Source: Vibrio lentus (GTDB taxonomy: Bacteria > Pseudomonadota > Gammaproteobacteria > Enterobacterales > Vibrionaceae). Taken from it: DNA of 64,000 nt. The stretch covers positions 124,001-188,000 of the forward strand of contig NZ_MCZK01000102.1 of assembly GCF_002875945.1 (NCBI RefSeq). Direction: 5' to 3'. Made by a program: the position numbers and the translations under genes. The notes under the pieces were generated by a model. That model ran no database searches. It saw only the letters and a list, made by a program, of their open reading frames with translations, and was not told where the DNA came from. This document shows, one piece after another, positions 9,072 through 19,045 of the stretch; positions within the stretch are counted from its first letter, which is position 1, and the number at the start of each line of letters is the position of its first letter.

Positions 9072-10792
9072 TGTGTTTGCTCCTGTTTTGGTGCCTGTTC
9101 TTGTATTGACGACGGTTCGAGCGAAGGCGCAGGATCTCTTAACTGAATCTGAAATTTCGACTTTAAGAAAAACTTAGGATCCGCTTCTACTCGCTTCAAC
9201 CACTTGTCGGCAAGCTCTTGGCTACCCAAAATCTCATTGGCGTTAAGTGTTTCCTTAAGCATTAATTCCGCTACCGTTTCTTCTTCTGCACCATCACCCG
9301 TGCGCGGTTGGTCGTCCTCCAGCTCTAAAGATTCCTCAGGACCATCGGTGGTGCCTGATTGGCTTTCACTGGTGCGATTGACCTCTTCGACAATGCCACT
9401 CAGAACCGCTAAGTTATTTTCTATATCGGCTTTCAGTTCTGGAGATAAATCGGGCTTCTCACTTAGTGATTTCAGTAGATCGCGAGCAGCAAGGTACTCA
9501 CGCTGTCGAGCTAATGCACTGGCTGCGTTATACAAACCATAATCGGTTTTGGTTTGTAAAAAGGCACTGTGAGCTAACTTAAAATCACGAGCATAGTAAT
9601 AAGCTGCGCCCTTTCGCATTGGATCCTTAAAATGCTTGGCGGCTTCAAGGTATTCCTTTTGATTCAATAAACGTTGCCCTTGTTGATCAGGCGTTAGCCA
9701 TAAATCCCACCACCATTGGGCTGTTTTATCCCAAACCGTTAGGGACTCTTCAACCACGGGCTTATCGGCGGTTAAACTGACCGTTTTCGCCAAAATGTTC
9801 GGAGAATACACGCTGCCTGTAATCAAAATGCCAACCACACACCACTGAACCAACCAGCCTTTTCTAAACCATAACAACATGATGATCGCCATTGGAATAA
9901 GCAGACCGTACCCCATGTCTTTCCAAGGCATTGAGGACTCACCATTTAGTTGCATGTTTCTTTCAACCGCTTTGTTGAGTTGTTGGATATCGGAATTATC
10001 AACGGTCACTTCGATCAGTCGTCCACCCGTCTTGCTCGCTAAGCTACGCAATGAATCGAGATCGACTGGATTGTCGCTCACCACATTGCTATTTCCTGCC
10101 GCCAGAATGAGCAGTTGATACGGGTTGTCGTTAAAGAAGCTTTCGAACGCTCTGATGGTACTTGGGTTAACACCGTCTGAAACCAACAACACTGACGAAC
10201 CTAACTCACCCGACAATTGTTGATTGATGAGTGGCAATGCCTCTTCGGCTGATTTACCGGATACAGGCATGATGTCAGGGGTGATAGCCGCCAGAAACGG
10301 TTCAAATACCTTGCTGTCTTGAGTCACTGGCATCGCGACATGCGCGCTACCTGCATACACAACCAAACCTGTGTTGCCGCCTTTGCGTGCTGCGAGTAAA
10401 TCTCTAATTTTCTGTTTAGAGCGTTCCAAACGACTTGGTGGTAAGTCTTTAGCCAACATGGAGTCACTGTTATCGAGCACCACTAACATTGAGGCTTTGT
10501 CTTCACCAAAAGGCGAAGCTTCACGCTGCCATGTCGGGCCTGAACAGATAATGATGGCGATGGTCACAATAACCATCAGTAACTTCAGTGGTAATTGCTT
10601 GCGCCAACCGGTTTCCCCAATGGTCAATGCATCGCGTAAATGTGCAGGAAGAATGTCTTTCCAAGTTGGCTTAGTCTCTTCTCTCCAACGAACCCATAAC
10701 AGGAAGAACATCGGAATAAAGGCCAACAACCACAATGGTCGGATAAAGTGAAACTGGGTAAAAAACTGTTGCAACATGAGAGAATCAGGCAT
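9068..10792 (-). CDS. batB: BatB/BatC-like VWA-TPR membrane protein
   Basis: 574 residues that combine two Bat functions. Two N-terminal TM helices precede a VWA domain whose metal site begins LVVLDNSDSM (DxSxS) near residue 90. Two further TM helices follow near 300-335, then a C-terminal periplasmic region with TPR-like helices (LLNQKEYLEAAKHF; NAASALARQREYLAARDLL) and an acidic, Glu/Pro/Gln-rich tail. Fusion of VWA and TPR parts is common in gammaproteobacterial bat operons. It overlaps batA by 8 bases upstream and batD by 4 downstream. Expected to form an inner-membrane complex with BatA and BatD. Confidence 0.85.
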   Translation of the reverse strand: MPDSLMLQQFFTQFHFIRPLWLLAFIPMFFLLWVRWREETKPTWKDILPAHLRDALTIGETGWRKQLPLKLLMVIVTIAIIICSGPTWQREASPFGEDKASMLVVLDNSDSMLAKDLPPSRLERSKQKIRDLLAARKGGNTGLVVYAGSAHVAMPVTQDSKVFEPFLAAITPDIMPVSGKSAEEALPLINQQLSGELGSSVLLVSDGVNPSTIRAFESFFNDNPYQLLILAAGNSNVVSDNPVDLDSLRSLASKTGGRLIEVTVDNSDIQQLNKAVERNMQLNGESSMPWKDMGYGLLIPMAIIMLLWFRKGWLVQWCVVGILITGSVYSPNILAKTVSLTADKPVVEESLTVWDKTAQWWWDLWLTPDQQGQRLLNQKEYLEAAKHFKDPMRKGAAYYYARDFKLAHSAFLQTKTDYGLYNAASALARQREYLAARDLLKSLSEKPDLSPELKADIENNLAVLSGIVEEVNRTSESQSGTTDGPEESLELEDDQPRTGDGAEEETVAELMLKETLNANEILGSQELADKWLKRVEADPKFFLKSKFQIQLRDPAPSLEPSSIQEQAPKQEQTQ

Positions 10793-11864
10793 TGTTCTCT
10801 CCTTTCAAATTTTTCTTTGAAGAAACCAAAAGCGATCTTCTACGGATTGTCGCCAAGCTAAACGCAGTCAAATACATCACAACGACAATCGCCATCACGT
10901 AATGGTGTAACCCCTGTTTAGGACGATAAGTCGTACTCTCATACAGCTGAGGCTCTAGCTCACCGATTTGAGCGTAGGCTTTAGTCAGTTCATCGCGATT
11001 GAGTGCTTCAAAGGCTTCACCACCAGACTCTTGCGCCACCCGCTTGATGGTTTCCATATCCAAAGCTACTTCTCCCACGGTTTGCGGGTCACCCATGGCG
11101 ATAACGTGAATACGAACGCCTTTCGCCTTGGCTACTTTGGCGGCATCGATAGGTTCGACAAAGCTGCCAGTGTCATTACCATCGGTTAGCACAATCACAA
11201 CTTTCTCTTTCTCGTTCGCATCAATACTTGAATCTTGAACTGCTGCACTCTGCTTCTCACTCTGTTCAAACACCTTGATCGCAAGGCCAATGGCATCGCC
11301 TAAGTGCGTGCTTTGCCCTGCCATCGCCACATCGGTTTGGTTAAGTAGTTCAAGCCATACCTCTTGGTCGGCGGTAAATGGCGTCTGCACAAACGCAGCG
11401 TCACCAAACAGGATCAAACCAAGTCGATCGCCTTTTCGAGTTTTAGCGAAGTCGGCTAACACTTCTTTGGTTGCATCTAAACGAGAGATCTTATCGCCTT
11501 GTTGAGAAGTAAAATCTTGTTCAGCCATTGAACCAGACAAATCAACAACCACCATCACATCACGACCTAATTGTTCACGAACTTGTGGCTCACCTAAGAT
11601 GGTTGGTTTCGCTAACGCACAAACCACGAGTACCCAAGTGATAATCAGCGTGGTGCGTTGCCACCAGCTTGGTGTTAATTGGCTTGCACCTTCGGATGGC
11701 GCCTCACCAATCGCTTCAACCAACTCACTAAAAAACGGCACTTTGATAGCCATTTGCTTGGTGCGATAAGCAGGTACGGCGAAGTAAACGAGTAAAGGCA
11801 AAGGCAGTGCGATAAACCACATTGGGTGCGCGAATTCAAAACTGGCAGATAAACTATCAAACAT
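10785..11864 (-). CDS. batA: BatA-like VWA membrane protein
   Basis: About 359 residues: two N-terminal TM helices, a VWA domain with an intact metal site (VVVDLSGSM, DxSxS), a conserved VVLTDGNDTG segment, and a C-terminal TM helix near 330-350. The start at 11864 is preferred over an ATG 48 bases upstream because it has GAGGGG 8 bases ahead, and because the protein then begins MFDSLSASFEFAHP, with the hydrophobic helix well placed. It overlaps the DUF4381 gene by 8 bases. Role as in other bat operons: periplasmic/envelope protein interaction through the metal site. Confidence 0.87.
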   Translation of the reverse strand: MFDSLSASFEFAHPMWFIALPLPLLVYFAVPAYRTKQMAIKVPFFSELVEAIGEAPSEGASQLTPSWWQRTTLIITWVLVVCALAKPTILGEPQVREQLGRDVMVVVDLSGSMAEQDFTSQQGDKISRLDATKEVLADFAKTRKGDRLGLILFGDAAFVQTPFTADQEVWLELLNQTDVAMAGQSTHLGDAIGLAIKVFEQSEKQSAAVQDSSIDANEKEKVVIVLTDGNDTGSFVEPIDAAKVAKAKGVRIHVIAMGDPQTVGEVALDMETIKRVAQESGGEAFEALNRDELTKAYAQIGELEPQLYESTTYRPKQGLHHYVMAIVVVMYLTAFSLATIRRRSLLVSSKKNLKGENNA

Positions 11865-12417
11865 TATCTTGCCCCTCTGGTTTCGCTTGTACCTCTGGTT
11901 TTGTTTGTACATCGGGTTTATGAAGTTTTAGCCACATCATCGCGGTTTGAATCACCTCTAAACGCTGTTCAAAAGTCAAACGCACCTTAGGGTCAATTAA
12001 GCTTTGCATCCATAACCCCGATACTTCATCGGCAAAGAAAGCATTGCTGTTTGCACTCGTGCCAGCGCTAACAGGCAAATAAGCATTTAAACGGTTTACA
12101 TAAGATTGGCCAAACAACTTTGCATTGCTGCTGTCTAGATAACGAAGCACCACTTTGAGCACCTTGAAGGTGAGTTCGGTTGAATTTTTGTCTCGCGCAT
12201 CCAATAGCACGAGCTCTTTAAGTGCTTCTTTGCGATAACGATTATTCCACCATCTTAACGCCAAGCGATAAGTCAGATAGAAAGCAACCAATAGCAAGAC
12301 CACACCGGGAATCTTCCAGCCGATCGTTTGGGGAACCCAGCTCACGCTGTCGGGAATCGTGACATCATGCAGTTCACGAAGGATATAAGTGCTAGGAGGC
12401 GTATGTTCAACGGCCAT
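11857..12417 (-). CDS. DUF4381 membrane protein of the moxR-bat operon
   Basis: 186 residues with one TM helix near residues 32-52 (PGVVLLLVAFYLTYRLAL), a short periplasmic N-terminus and a cytoplasmic helical domain. DUF4381 proteins are a regular component between DUF58 and the first VWA gene in gammaproteobacterial moxR operons; no biochemical function is established. The ATG directly abuts the TAA of the DUF58 gene. The C-terminus carries a short near-repeat (QTKPEVQAKPEGQ) just before the batA start. Confidence 0.8.
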   Translation of the reverse strand: MAVEHTPPSTYILRELHDVTIPDSVSWVPQTIGWKIPGVVLLLVAFYLTYRLALRWWNNRYRKEALKELVLLDARDKNSTELTFKVLKVVLRYLDSSNAKLFGQSYVNRLNAYLPVSAGTSANSNAFFADEVSGLWMQSLIDPKVRLTFEQRLEVIQTAMMWLKLHKPDVQTKPEVQAKPEGQDNV

Positions 12418-13380
12418 TTAGCGCCCTCCTACTAGTTTCTGAAGCTGTGAAATATGATTACCAGAGGTGTCTAACTCAATGTATGGGAGGTTTTTCATCG
12501 CCATTAATTTAGCAAGAGATTGTTTTTGGAGCGCCGCTTTTTGAGCCAGGCTCTCGCTCGCAAGATTAACCTTAGATTGGCTATCGAGATTGAGCTGAAA
12601 ACGACCATCACCCACCACCCAATTTGCGCTTGCAAGATCTTGAGGCAGTGATTGTTCTAATGGATCGGTCACCATAATAGCTAGGATGTCATTGTGTTGT
12701 TGAAGCTGCTTGAGTCGGTCAAGGTGTTGTTCTTGGCAGTCACGCCAGTCACTAATAAAAATTAAGGTCGACTGCTTGAGTCTCATTCGTTTTATCAGTT
12801 CAATCCACTGGCTAAACCCAATTCCCTCGCTGTCACTGACACTCACGTCTAAGCTTTGATTAGCCTTGGTAAGATGCTTTAACTGAGCCAGTAAATCAGA
12901 CTGTGAACGCTGCGCTTTGGTATGAAAGAGTTTTTGATGTGACGCTAAAACGAAGCCGACACGGTCACCATCTTTCAGCACTCGCCATCCACATAACGCA
13001 GCGACTTCCGCCGCCACAACGGATTTCATGGTGTTTTGAGAAGCAAAGAACATCGAGCTGCGCTGATCGACACAGATAATCACATTACGGTCTTTCTCTT
13101 CGGTATAGCTGCGAACATGAGGCTTACCCGTTCGCATCGTAACTTTCCAATCGAGATTACGGATATCATCACCCAATTGGTAATGACGTAATTCCTCGAA
13201 GTTTAAACCACGGCCGCGGAACAGAGAATTATGCCGACCCGACAGTACACTGCCCGCCTTAAGATGAGGCAACAAAGAAAACGACTCAGCTTGAGCCTGT
13301 ATTCGCACTAACCTTGAGTAATCACAGTATAATCGTGGATCAAGGCCTTGCGGTTTGGGAGCTTGTGTTGGCTTCGCCAT
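12418..13380 (-). CDS. DUF58 (VWA-like) protein
   Basis: 320 residues. The family signature reads FEELRHYQLGDDIRNLDWKVTMR followed by PHVRSYTEEKDRNVIICVDQRSSM, matching DUF58, a degenerate VWA-type domain with a DxxxS site. There is no signal peptide or clear membrane helix, so it is probably cytoplasmic and works with MoxR. It lies 12 bases after moxR and abuts DUF4381. Confidence 0.87.
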   Translation of the reverse strand: MAKPTQAPKPQGLDPRLYCDYSRLVRIQAQAESFSLLPHLKAGSVLSGRHNSLFRGRGLNFEELRHYQLGDDIRNLDWKVTMRTGKPHVRSYTEEKDRNVIICVDQRSSMFFASQNTMKSVVAAEVAALCGWRVLKDGDRVGFVLASHQKLFHTKAQRSQSDLLAQLKHLTKANQSLDVSVSDSEGIGFSQWIELIKRMRLKQSTLIFISDWRDCQEQHLDRLKQLQQHNDILAIMVTDPLEQSLPQDLASANWVVGDGRFQLNLDSQSKVNLASESLAQKAALQKQSLAKLMAMKNLPYIELDTSGNHISQLQKLVGGR

Positions 13381-13392
13381 GACGCCCCCTAG

Positions 13393-14376
13393 TTATCCGA
13401 TCTCAACATTATCAAGCAGTTCTTCAACCACTCTTTGATGGTCAACACCATCGGCCAATGCGTCATAAGACAATGAGAATCGATGACCTAATACGGTAGG
13501 TAACATTGCACGCACATCGTCTAACGTGACGTGGTCACGCCCTTGTAACCAAGCATAAGCGCGAGCACATTTATCCAATGAGATTGACGCGCGTGGGCTT
13601 GAACCAATCTCAATCCATTTAGATAAGTTTGATTCTGGGTAACGCTCTGGCTTACGAGTTGCCATCACCAAGGCCACAATGTAGTTCTCAACTAAATCGG
13701 AAACGGCAATGTCTGGAAGTTGACGGCGCGCTTCAAGCACCAATTCAGGTTCGATGTGTTGCGGTGTGACTAGCTCTGAGCTCGTTTCACTGCCAAGTTC
13801 TTCACTGCGCACCAATCGAATGATGTCACGCTCCGCTTCGTCTTCTGGGTAGTCGACCGTTACTTTCATGATGAAACGGTCCATTTGCGCCTCAGGTAGC
13901 GGATACGTGCCTTCTTGCTCAACAGGGTTTTGAGTCGCTAACACCATGAACAGGTCTGGAAGGATATGAGTTTGGCCACCTACGGTTATCGTTCCTTCTG
14001 CCATCGCTTCAAGCAGTGCCGCTTGTACCTTTGCGGGCGCACGGTTCACTTCATCGGCTAGAACAATGCTGTTGAAAATAGGCCCCGGTTGGAAATGCAG
14101 TTGAGGCTTACCATCCAGCTCTTGATACACTTCAGTACCTGTCACATCTGATGGCAGGAGATCGGGCGTAAACTGAATTCGGCCAAAGCTTGTGTTCAAT
14201 AAATTCGCCAACGACTTCACCGAGCGCGTTTTCGCTGTACCGGGAAGCCCTTCTAGAAGCACATGGCCATTGGTCAATAATCCGATTACCAGAGCCCGAA
14301 CGACGTGGCTCTGACCGATAACACTTTTCTCTGCCTGTTCAATCAGTTGGTTTATTGCTTGTTGCGCATGGTTCAT
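13393..14376 (-). CDS. moxR: MoxR-family AAA+ ATPase
   Basis: 327 residues with the MoxR Walker A GLPGTAKT near residue 43, Walker B VLADEVNRAP near 105, sensor 1 LATQNP near 145, and DRFIMKV after it. MoxR ATPases act as chaperones that assemble or activate partner proteins, typically the VWA proteins encoded next to them. First gene of a six-gene operon (to 7692) with overlaps or gaps of 12 bases or less. A LysR-type palindrome lies 50 bases upstream. Confidence 0.92.
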   Translation of the reverse strand: MNHAQQAINQLIEQAEKSVIGQSHVVRALVIGLLTNGHVLLEGLPGTAKTRSVKSLANLLNTSFGRIQFTPDLLPSDVTGTEVYQELDGKPQLHFQPGPIFNSIVLADEVNRAPAKVQAALLEAMAEGTITVGGQTHILPDLFMVLATQNPVEQEGTYPLPEAQMDRFIMKVTVDYPEDEAERDIIRLVRSEELGSETSSELVTPQHIEPELVLEARRQLPDIAVSDLVENYIVALVMATRKPERYPESNLSKWIEIGSSPRASISLDKCARAYAWLQGRDHVTLDDVRAMLPTVLGHRFSLSYDALADGVDHQRVVEELLDNVEIG

Positions 14377-14426
14377 AGGTCTTCCCTTAATTCTATCTGG
14401 CTGTGGACATCCTACTCACAAGCCCC

Positions 14427-14441
14427 ATAACTAATAGTTAT
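14427..14441. promoter_or_regulatory. Candidate LysR box upstream of moxR
   Basis: Perfect 15-bp palindrome ATAAC-TAATA-GTTAT, fitting T-N11-A. A further TAGTTATA copy occurs 19 bases on at 14454-14461. The same ATAAC-N5-GTTAT pattern is found at 18935-18949 between the sulfatase genes. A regulator, perhaps the LysR at 6708-7613, is inferred. Confidence 0.45.
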
Positions 14442-14541
14442 AAACGTGATAATTAGTTATATACAGCATAAATTATAAGCGCATAGCCACGTCAATTCTG
14501 GTGCTTTATTTCAGCCCAGCTTTCTACTTGCTAATGGCTTT

Positions 14542-16943
14542 CTACTGACTAATTGCTTTCAATTGGTTAATCGCCTCCGGTGGGGCTACTTTGCTCAATG
14601 ATGAAACACATTGTTCAAACGCTTTTGCTGCGCCCGGTTTCTGGTAATTTCGAGCCAAAACCTCACACTGTGCGTACAAGTGTTGTGGATTGCGGCTGAA
14701 TTGGTAAGCCTTGTTCAATGACTTACTCGCGGCAAGCACATCAGACTTCTCTAAAGCCAAGCCATACACATACCAATATTGCGGGTCGGTTTGTGCGGTT
14801 TCCGCGGCTTGTTTTAAGTAGTTGGTTGCTTGTTTGTAATCTTTCACTCGCAGCAGAGATAGTCCTGCACTGTATGGCAACACACTCGATTTTGGTTGAG
14901 CTTGAATACCTTGTTTCAGTGTTGCTAATGCTTTTGGCTCGTCGCCAAGTGCGCGATACAAGTCAGCCAAGTTGGCATAACTGTTCTCGAAATAAGGTTC
15001 TATCTCGATAGCACCTTGGTAAAACTCAATCGCTTTGTCGTGCTGACCTAAATCTCGATAAACGTTACCTAAGTTCGTGCGGCCAAACCCTCTGTCTGCA
15101 TTGAATTGTTGTATCTCTATGTACTCTTCCAATGCAGGCTTGATTTGATCTTTCTGCAGCGGATTCATTTCTCCCCAATAACGTACCAGCGCGCCTGCGG
15201 TTTCTGAACGAATCGACAATACAGGATCTTCCAATAGTGGCTCTAGAATCTGCCAACGGTCAGTAAATGGAAAGCCGGACGAGCCTTGCACAACACCCAA
15301 CCGAATCATTTCATCTTGGTGTTTCACTGCTCTCGCCAATGAGATGAGCGTGTTCTTGCCCGTGTTGCCACCTAAGCGTTCTAAGCTCGAAGCGCGAATT
15401 ATATTGCTTAAGCTTGAGTCTTGAGCTGAATACGCCAGTGCATCCTCTGCGCCTCTGTGCCCTATTGAATCCGCGTAAAAGGCAACAGCAAAGTGTTGTT
15501 GGTTACGATACTTAGAATCTGGGAACCATTGACCGATTTGTTTATCGGCCCACTGATCGGTTTGATCTTCATGACAGCTAGTACAGACGTTCGGTGTTTT
15601 AATGTGTTGACTAATATCAGGCCGTGGGATATGCCAACTGTGGTCACGCCTTGGGTCGACTTCCATGTACGTCGTTTCAGGCATATGGCAAGTGGTACAT
15701 TGTGAAGCCTCAGTATTCGCTTCATGGAATGTGTGTTTTTCAGGTGTGTATTCAGAGGCAATGTGACATTGGCTACACACAGCTTCTTCGGCAATTTTCA
15801 GTTCTGCGGTATGGGGATCGTGACAGTTAGTACACGTGACGCCTTTCTCTGCCATCACTGATTGTAAAAAGGACCCGTAAACGTAGTCTTCATCGTAGAT
15901 TTGGCCATCGTTGTGGTAAAGCTCAGGGGTAATCAAGCTCAGACGATACTTGTCAAAAAATGACCCGTTTACGTGATCACCCGTTTCATTCAACTGAGTA
16001 CGTCGACTGTGGCATTGAGCACAGGTTTGAACTTGATTGGTATGGATGATGTCTTTTGGTTGAAGGGTTGAGTTGCCCTCTTGGTAGATCCACTCTTTCA
16101 CCGACTTCGACAAGTCACGGTCAAAACCGTAATGCGCCGAGACATGGACATCTTTTCCACCGTTGGCTGCGGCTTGCTGGTTATTTGTTAGCTTGGCCTG
16201 CTCAACGTGCTCACTCGCAGGGCCATGACACGCCTCACAACCAACATTAATCTCAGACCAAGTGGTATTGTAAGTATTGCTTGCGCTGTCGTAGTTCTTT
16301 TCTAGATTTGTTGAATGGCAGTCTGCACACATGAAGTTCCAGTTTTGACCGCTGTTGGTCCAGTAGAATTCATCGGTGTTGGTGGTATCAGGATAGAGAT
16401 GAAACCAGCGTTGGCCGCCTTCGTCCTCAGTGCGAGAATCCCAAGCGAAAGGAATCAACTGTACGCGTCCGTCTTCAAACTCAACCATGTACTGCTGCAG
16501 AGGCTCAAAGGCAAAGGTATAGCTGATTTTATAATCTTTGAATTGTCCGTCTGGCCCTTCGATGTTGACCCAAAACTCATCACCCTTGCGAAAAAACGGT
16601 TGGGCTTTCCTTTATGAGCTACGATTTGATCGTTGAAGTCGCCCAAAACGGACTCTTCGGTCGCATGCTTCATCGCCATATCATGATGAGAGCCTTGCCA
16701 CGCTTCCACTTCTTCGTTGTGGCAGTCAATACAAGCGTCAGAGCCGACATATGTAGCTTGAGATCTAGCAGGCGAAGCTTTTGTTCCTGCGATTATAGTG
16801 TCTGAGCCAACTGACGACACTTGTTCATTAGCATGCGCATTGACACTGAACATCGACAACATAAGTAAAGACAACATTGCGGATAATACTGCAACTCGCT
16901 GGTGTTTCAATCCGTTCACTAGTGAGCACAACCATGCAGACAT
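14542..16943 (-). pseudogene. Octaheme cytochrome c / TPR protein, split by one frameshift
   Basis: Two frames together form one exported protein. Frame A (start ATG 16943, behind AAGGAAT) gives a signal peptide, YVGSDACIDCH and text to HKGKPNRFF. Frame B continues RKGDEFWVNIEGPDG, then FAFEPLQQYMVEFEDGR and on to 14542. The break falls in a run of six T on the coding strand (16591-16596); a seventh T would restore PNRFFRKGDEF. Combined, there are eight CxxCH haem sites (CIDCH, CADCH, CEACH, CAQCH, CTNCH, CSQCH, CTTCH, CTSCH) and then TPR repeats. The family is poorly defined and probably works in periplasmic electron transfer. The downstream part is otherwise intact, so this is a recent mutation, a phase-variable tract or a sequencing error. 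Confidence 0.8.
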
Positions 16944-17084
16944 AACATTCCTTGTTTTTATACATCCTCATGCTTAATAAGGTAGACGTAAAAACAATGA
17001 AATTACAATTATTTAGTGGCAGTTAACTCGATAGTTGTGATTCATATTCACGACTGGTATTTACTCACCGATATGCGCATAAAA

Positions 17085-17106
17085 AAAGAGCTCCGAGGAG
17101 CTCTTT
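17085..17106 (-). terminator. Intrinsic terminator of the minus-strand sulfatase
   Basis: Stem of up to 10 bp centred on GAGCTCC/GGAGCTC, followed on the minus strand by seven T. It lies 46 bases past the sulfatase stop. Confidence 0.85.
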
Positions 17107-17151
17107 CGTGTTTTCAGTTTCATCAAGCTATCAGTTTCAATAAACCAAAGC

Positions 17152-18699
17152 TTACTTGTTATGGTTCTCTTGAAGTTTCTCCATAACCTGATCCAAGCTA
17201 AAGCTTGCTGCTTTTTGGCGTGGCGGGTATTCAGCAAATGTTTCTAAGAATTTGCCCACATACGCTTGTGCAGGAACGAACATATAAGCATGGTCTAGCA
17301 ACCAGTCGTAGTATGTGTTCGATGTAATATCTGCATTTTCGTATGGGTCCATACGCAGGTTAAACAGCTTAGGAAGACGTAACGTCACGAACGGTTCTGA
17401 CCAAATCTGCATGGTACCCGTTGCACGCTGCTCCATGAACACCGCTTTCCATTGGTTGTAACGAAGCGCCGCTAAATCACCGTCATCAGTAAAGTAGAAG
17501 ATCTCGTGACGACGACCTTTTTCTTCTTCACCGGTTAGGTAAGGCAGGAAGTTATAACCATCTAGGTGCACCTTGAACGTTTTGTCACCCGCAGTATGAC
17601 CTTTCAGCAGTTTCTCTTTGATCTGATCATCACCAGCGGCTGCAACGAAGGTTGGCATCCAGTCCATGTGGTGCATAATTTCGTTAGAGACACTGCCCGG
17701 TTCAATCTTACCTGGCCAACGAACCATTGCTGGTACACGGTATGCACCTTCCCAGTTGGTGTTTTTCTCACCACGGAACGGTGTTGTACCGGCATCAGGC
17801 CAAGAGTTCATGTGTGGGCCGTTATCTGTTGAGTAGAAAACAATCGTGTTGTCTTTGATACCCAACTCATCCACTTGCTTCAATAGTTGGCCAACGTGTC
17901 GATCGTGCTCAACCATACCATCAGCGTAGTTACCAACGCCTGTCACACCTTTACTATCAGCTTTCACGTGCGTTCTAAAGTGCATACGTGTTGCGTTCCA
18001 CCAAACGAAGAAGGGCTTGTCGGCTTTCACCGCACGATCCATGAAATCGAGTGCTGCATCGAGTGTTTCTTCGTCAACGGTTTCCATACGCTTACGCGTT
18101 AGTGGGCCCGTATCTTCAATCTTGCCATCAGCAAATGATTTGATTACACCACGTGGGCCAAATTTCTTACGAAACTCTGGGTCGGTTGGGTAATCTTCAT
18201 TTTCTGGTTCTTCCTCAGCATTCAGGTGGTAAAGGTTGCCAAAAAATTCGTCAAACCCGTGCGCTGTTGGAAGGAATTCATCTTTATCGCCAAGGTGGTT
18301 TTTACCAAATTGACCGGTCATGTAACCCATTGGTTTAAGCATTTCAGCAATGGTTGCATCTTCTGCTTGAAGACCAATATCGGCACCCGGCAAGCCTACT
18401 TTACTCAAACCGGTTCTAAGTACACTTTGACCCGTAATGAACGTAGAGCGACCTGCGGTACAAGATTGCTCTGCGTAGTAATCCGTAAACATCATGCCTT
18501 CTTTGGCGATGCTATCAATGTTCGGAGTTTGATACCCCATTAAGCCAAAGGTGTACGCACTGACATTAGATTGACCAATGTCATCACCCCAAATGACGAG
18601 AATATTCGGTTTTTCTGCTGCGAATGTGGTGGTGGAAGCCGCCATCATCGCAGTACCCAAAATCGCTAATCGACGTTTGACGCCATATTTCGCTGTCAT
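17152..18699 (-). CDS. Exported arylsulfatase-type sulfatase
   Basis: 515 residues with a signal peptide ending near residue 28 (TTTFAAEKPN). The metal site WGDDIG lies near 37-42 and the sulfatase signature begins at Cys80 (CTAGR), where Cys should become formylglycine. The C-x-A-x-R form differs from the commoner C-x-P-x-R. GKNHLGD, TDNGPH and RGEKNTNWEG match further active-site segments. Substrate not assignable. The start is ATG 18699 behind AGAGG rather than an ATG 27 bases upstream. Divergent from a close paralogue at 19046. No formylglycine-generating enzyme is encoded in the window, so maturation must come from elsewhere. Confidence 0.88.
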   Translation of the reverse strand: MTAKYGVKRRLAILGTAMMAASTTTFAAEKPNILVIWGDDIGQSNVSAYTFGLMGYQTPNIDSIAKEGMMFTDYYAEQSCTAGRSTFITGQSVLRTGLSKVGLPGADIGLQAEDATIAEMLKPMGYMTGQFGKNHLGDKDEFLPTAHGFDEFFGNLYHLNAEEEPENEDYPTDPEFRKKFGPRGVIKSFADGKIEDTGPLTRKRMETVDEETLDAALDFMDRAVKADKPFFVWWNATRMHFRTHVKADSKGVTGVGNYADGMVEHDRHVGQLLKQVDELGIKDNTIVFYSTDNGPHMNSWPDAGTTPFRGEKNTNWEGAYRVPAMVRWPGKIEPGSVSNEIMHHMDWMPTFVAAAGDDQIKEKLLKGHTAGDKTFKVHLDGYNFLPYLTGEEEKGRRHEIFYFTDDGDLAALRYNQWKAVFMEQRATGTMQIWSEPFVTLRLPKLFNLRMDPYENADITSNTYYDWLLDHAYMFVPAQAYVGKFLETFAEYPPRQKAASFSLDQVMEKLQENHNK

Positions 18700-18848
18700 A
18701 GAAACCTCTTCGTTAGTTATTTGCATCCTGCCCTACTACCTATAGTCCATTTTTTACGCATTCGCGAGATTCACTAACTTATTAATCTTTTTGTCATTTT
18801 TCTATTTTCGATAACCCACAAATGGCCGATAAATTTTACGTAAGCAAA

Positions 18849-18864
18849 CTTGACTAGGATCACA
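18849..18864. promoter_or_regulatory. Candidate CRP-like site between the sulfatases
   Basis: CTTGA-N6-TCACA: one half matches the CRP consensus perfectly, the other at three of five positions. Catabolite control of sulfatases would be sensible, but this is a pattern match only. Confidence 0.3.
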
Positions 18865-18934
18865 CATACAAATTGAAGGGATATTTAACTCATCAGAACT
18901 AAATCATTTAGAATCATTAAGTTAGCACATACCC

Positions 18935-18949
18935 ATAACATTTAGTTAT
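18935..18949. promoter_or_regulatory. Candidate LysR box upstream of a sulfatase
   Basis: ATAAC-ATTTA-GTTAT, the same half-sites and spacing as the palindrome upstream of moxR at 14427. It lies about 95 bases before the sulfatase ATG at 19046. Confidence 0.45.
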
Positions 18950-19045
18950 AACCACTATAAAAAGACAGCATCCATTTTTGAGATTAATGTGCGCTCATCG
19001 ATGTGTTGTTCTAACGCATTAATCTTAAAAGTAAATGGAGTCCTT

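Larger units (their letters stand above)
18700..19045. other. Divergent sulfatase promoter region
   Basis: 346 AT-rich bases between two divergent sulfatases, with no ORF seen. It holds the candidate CRP-like site and LysR-type palindrome listed separately. The region just upstream of 19046 contains AT-rich promoter-like sequence (ACTATAAAAAG near 18953). Confidence 0.6.
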
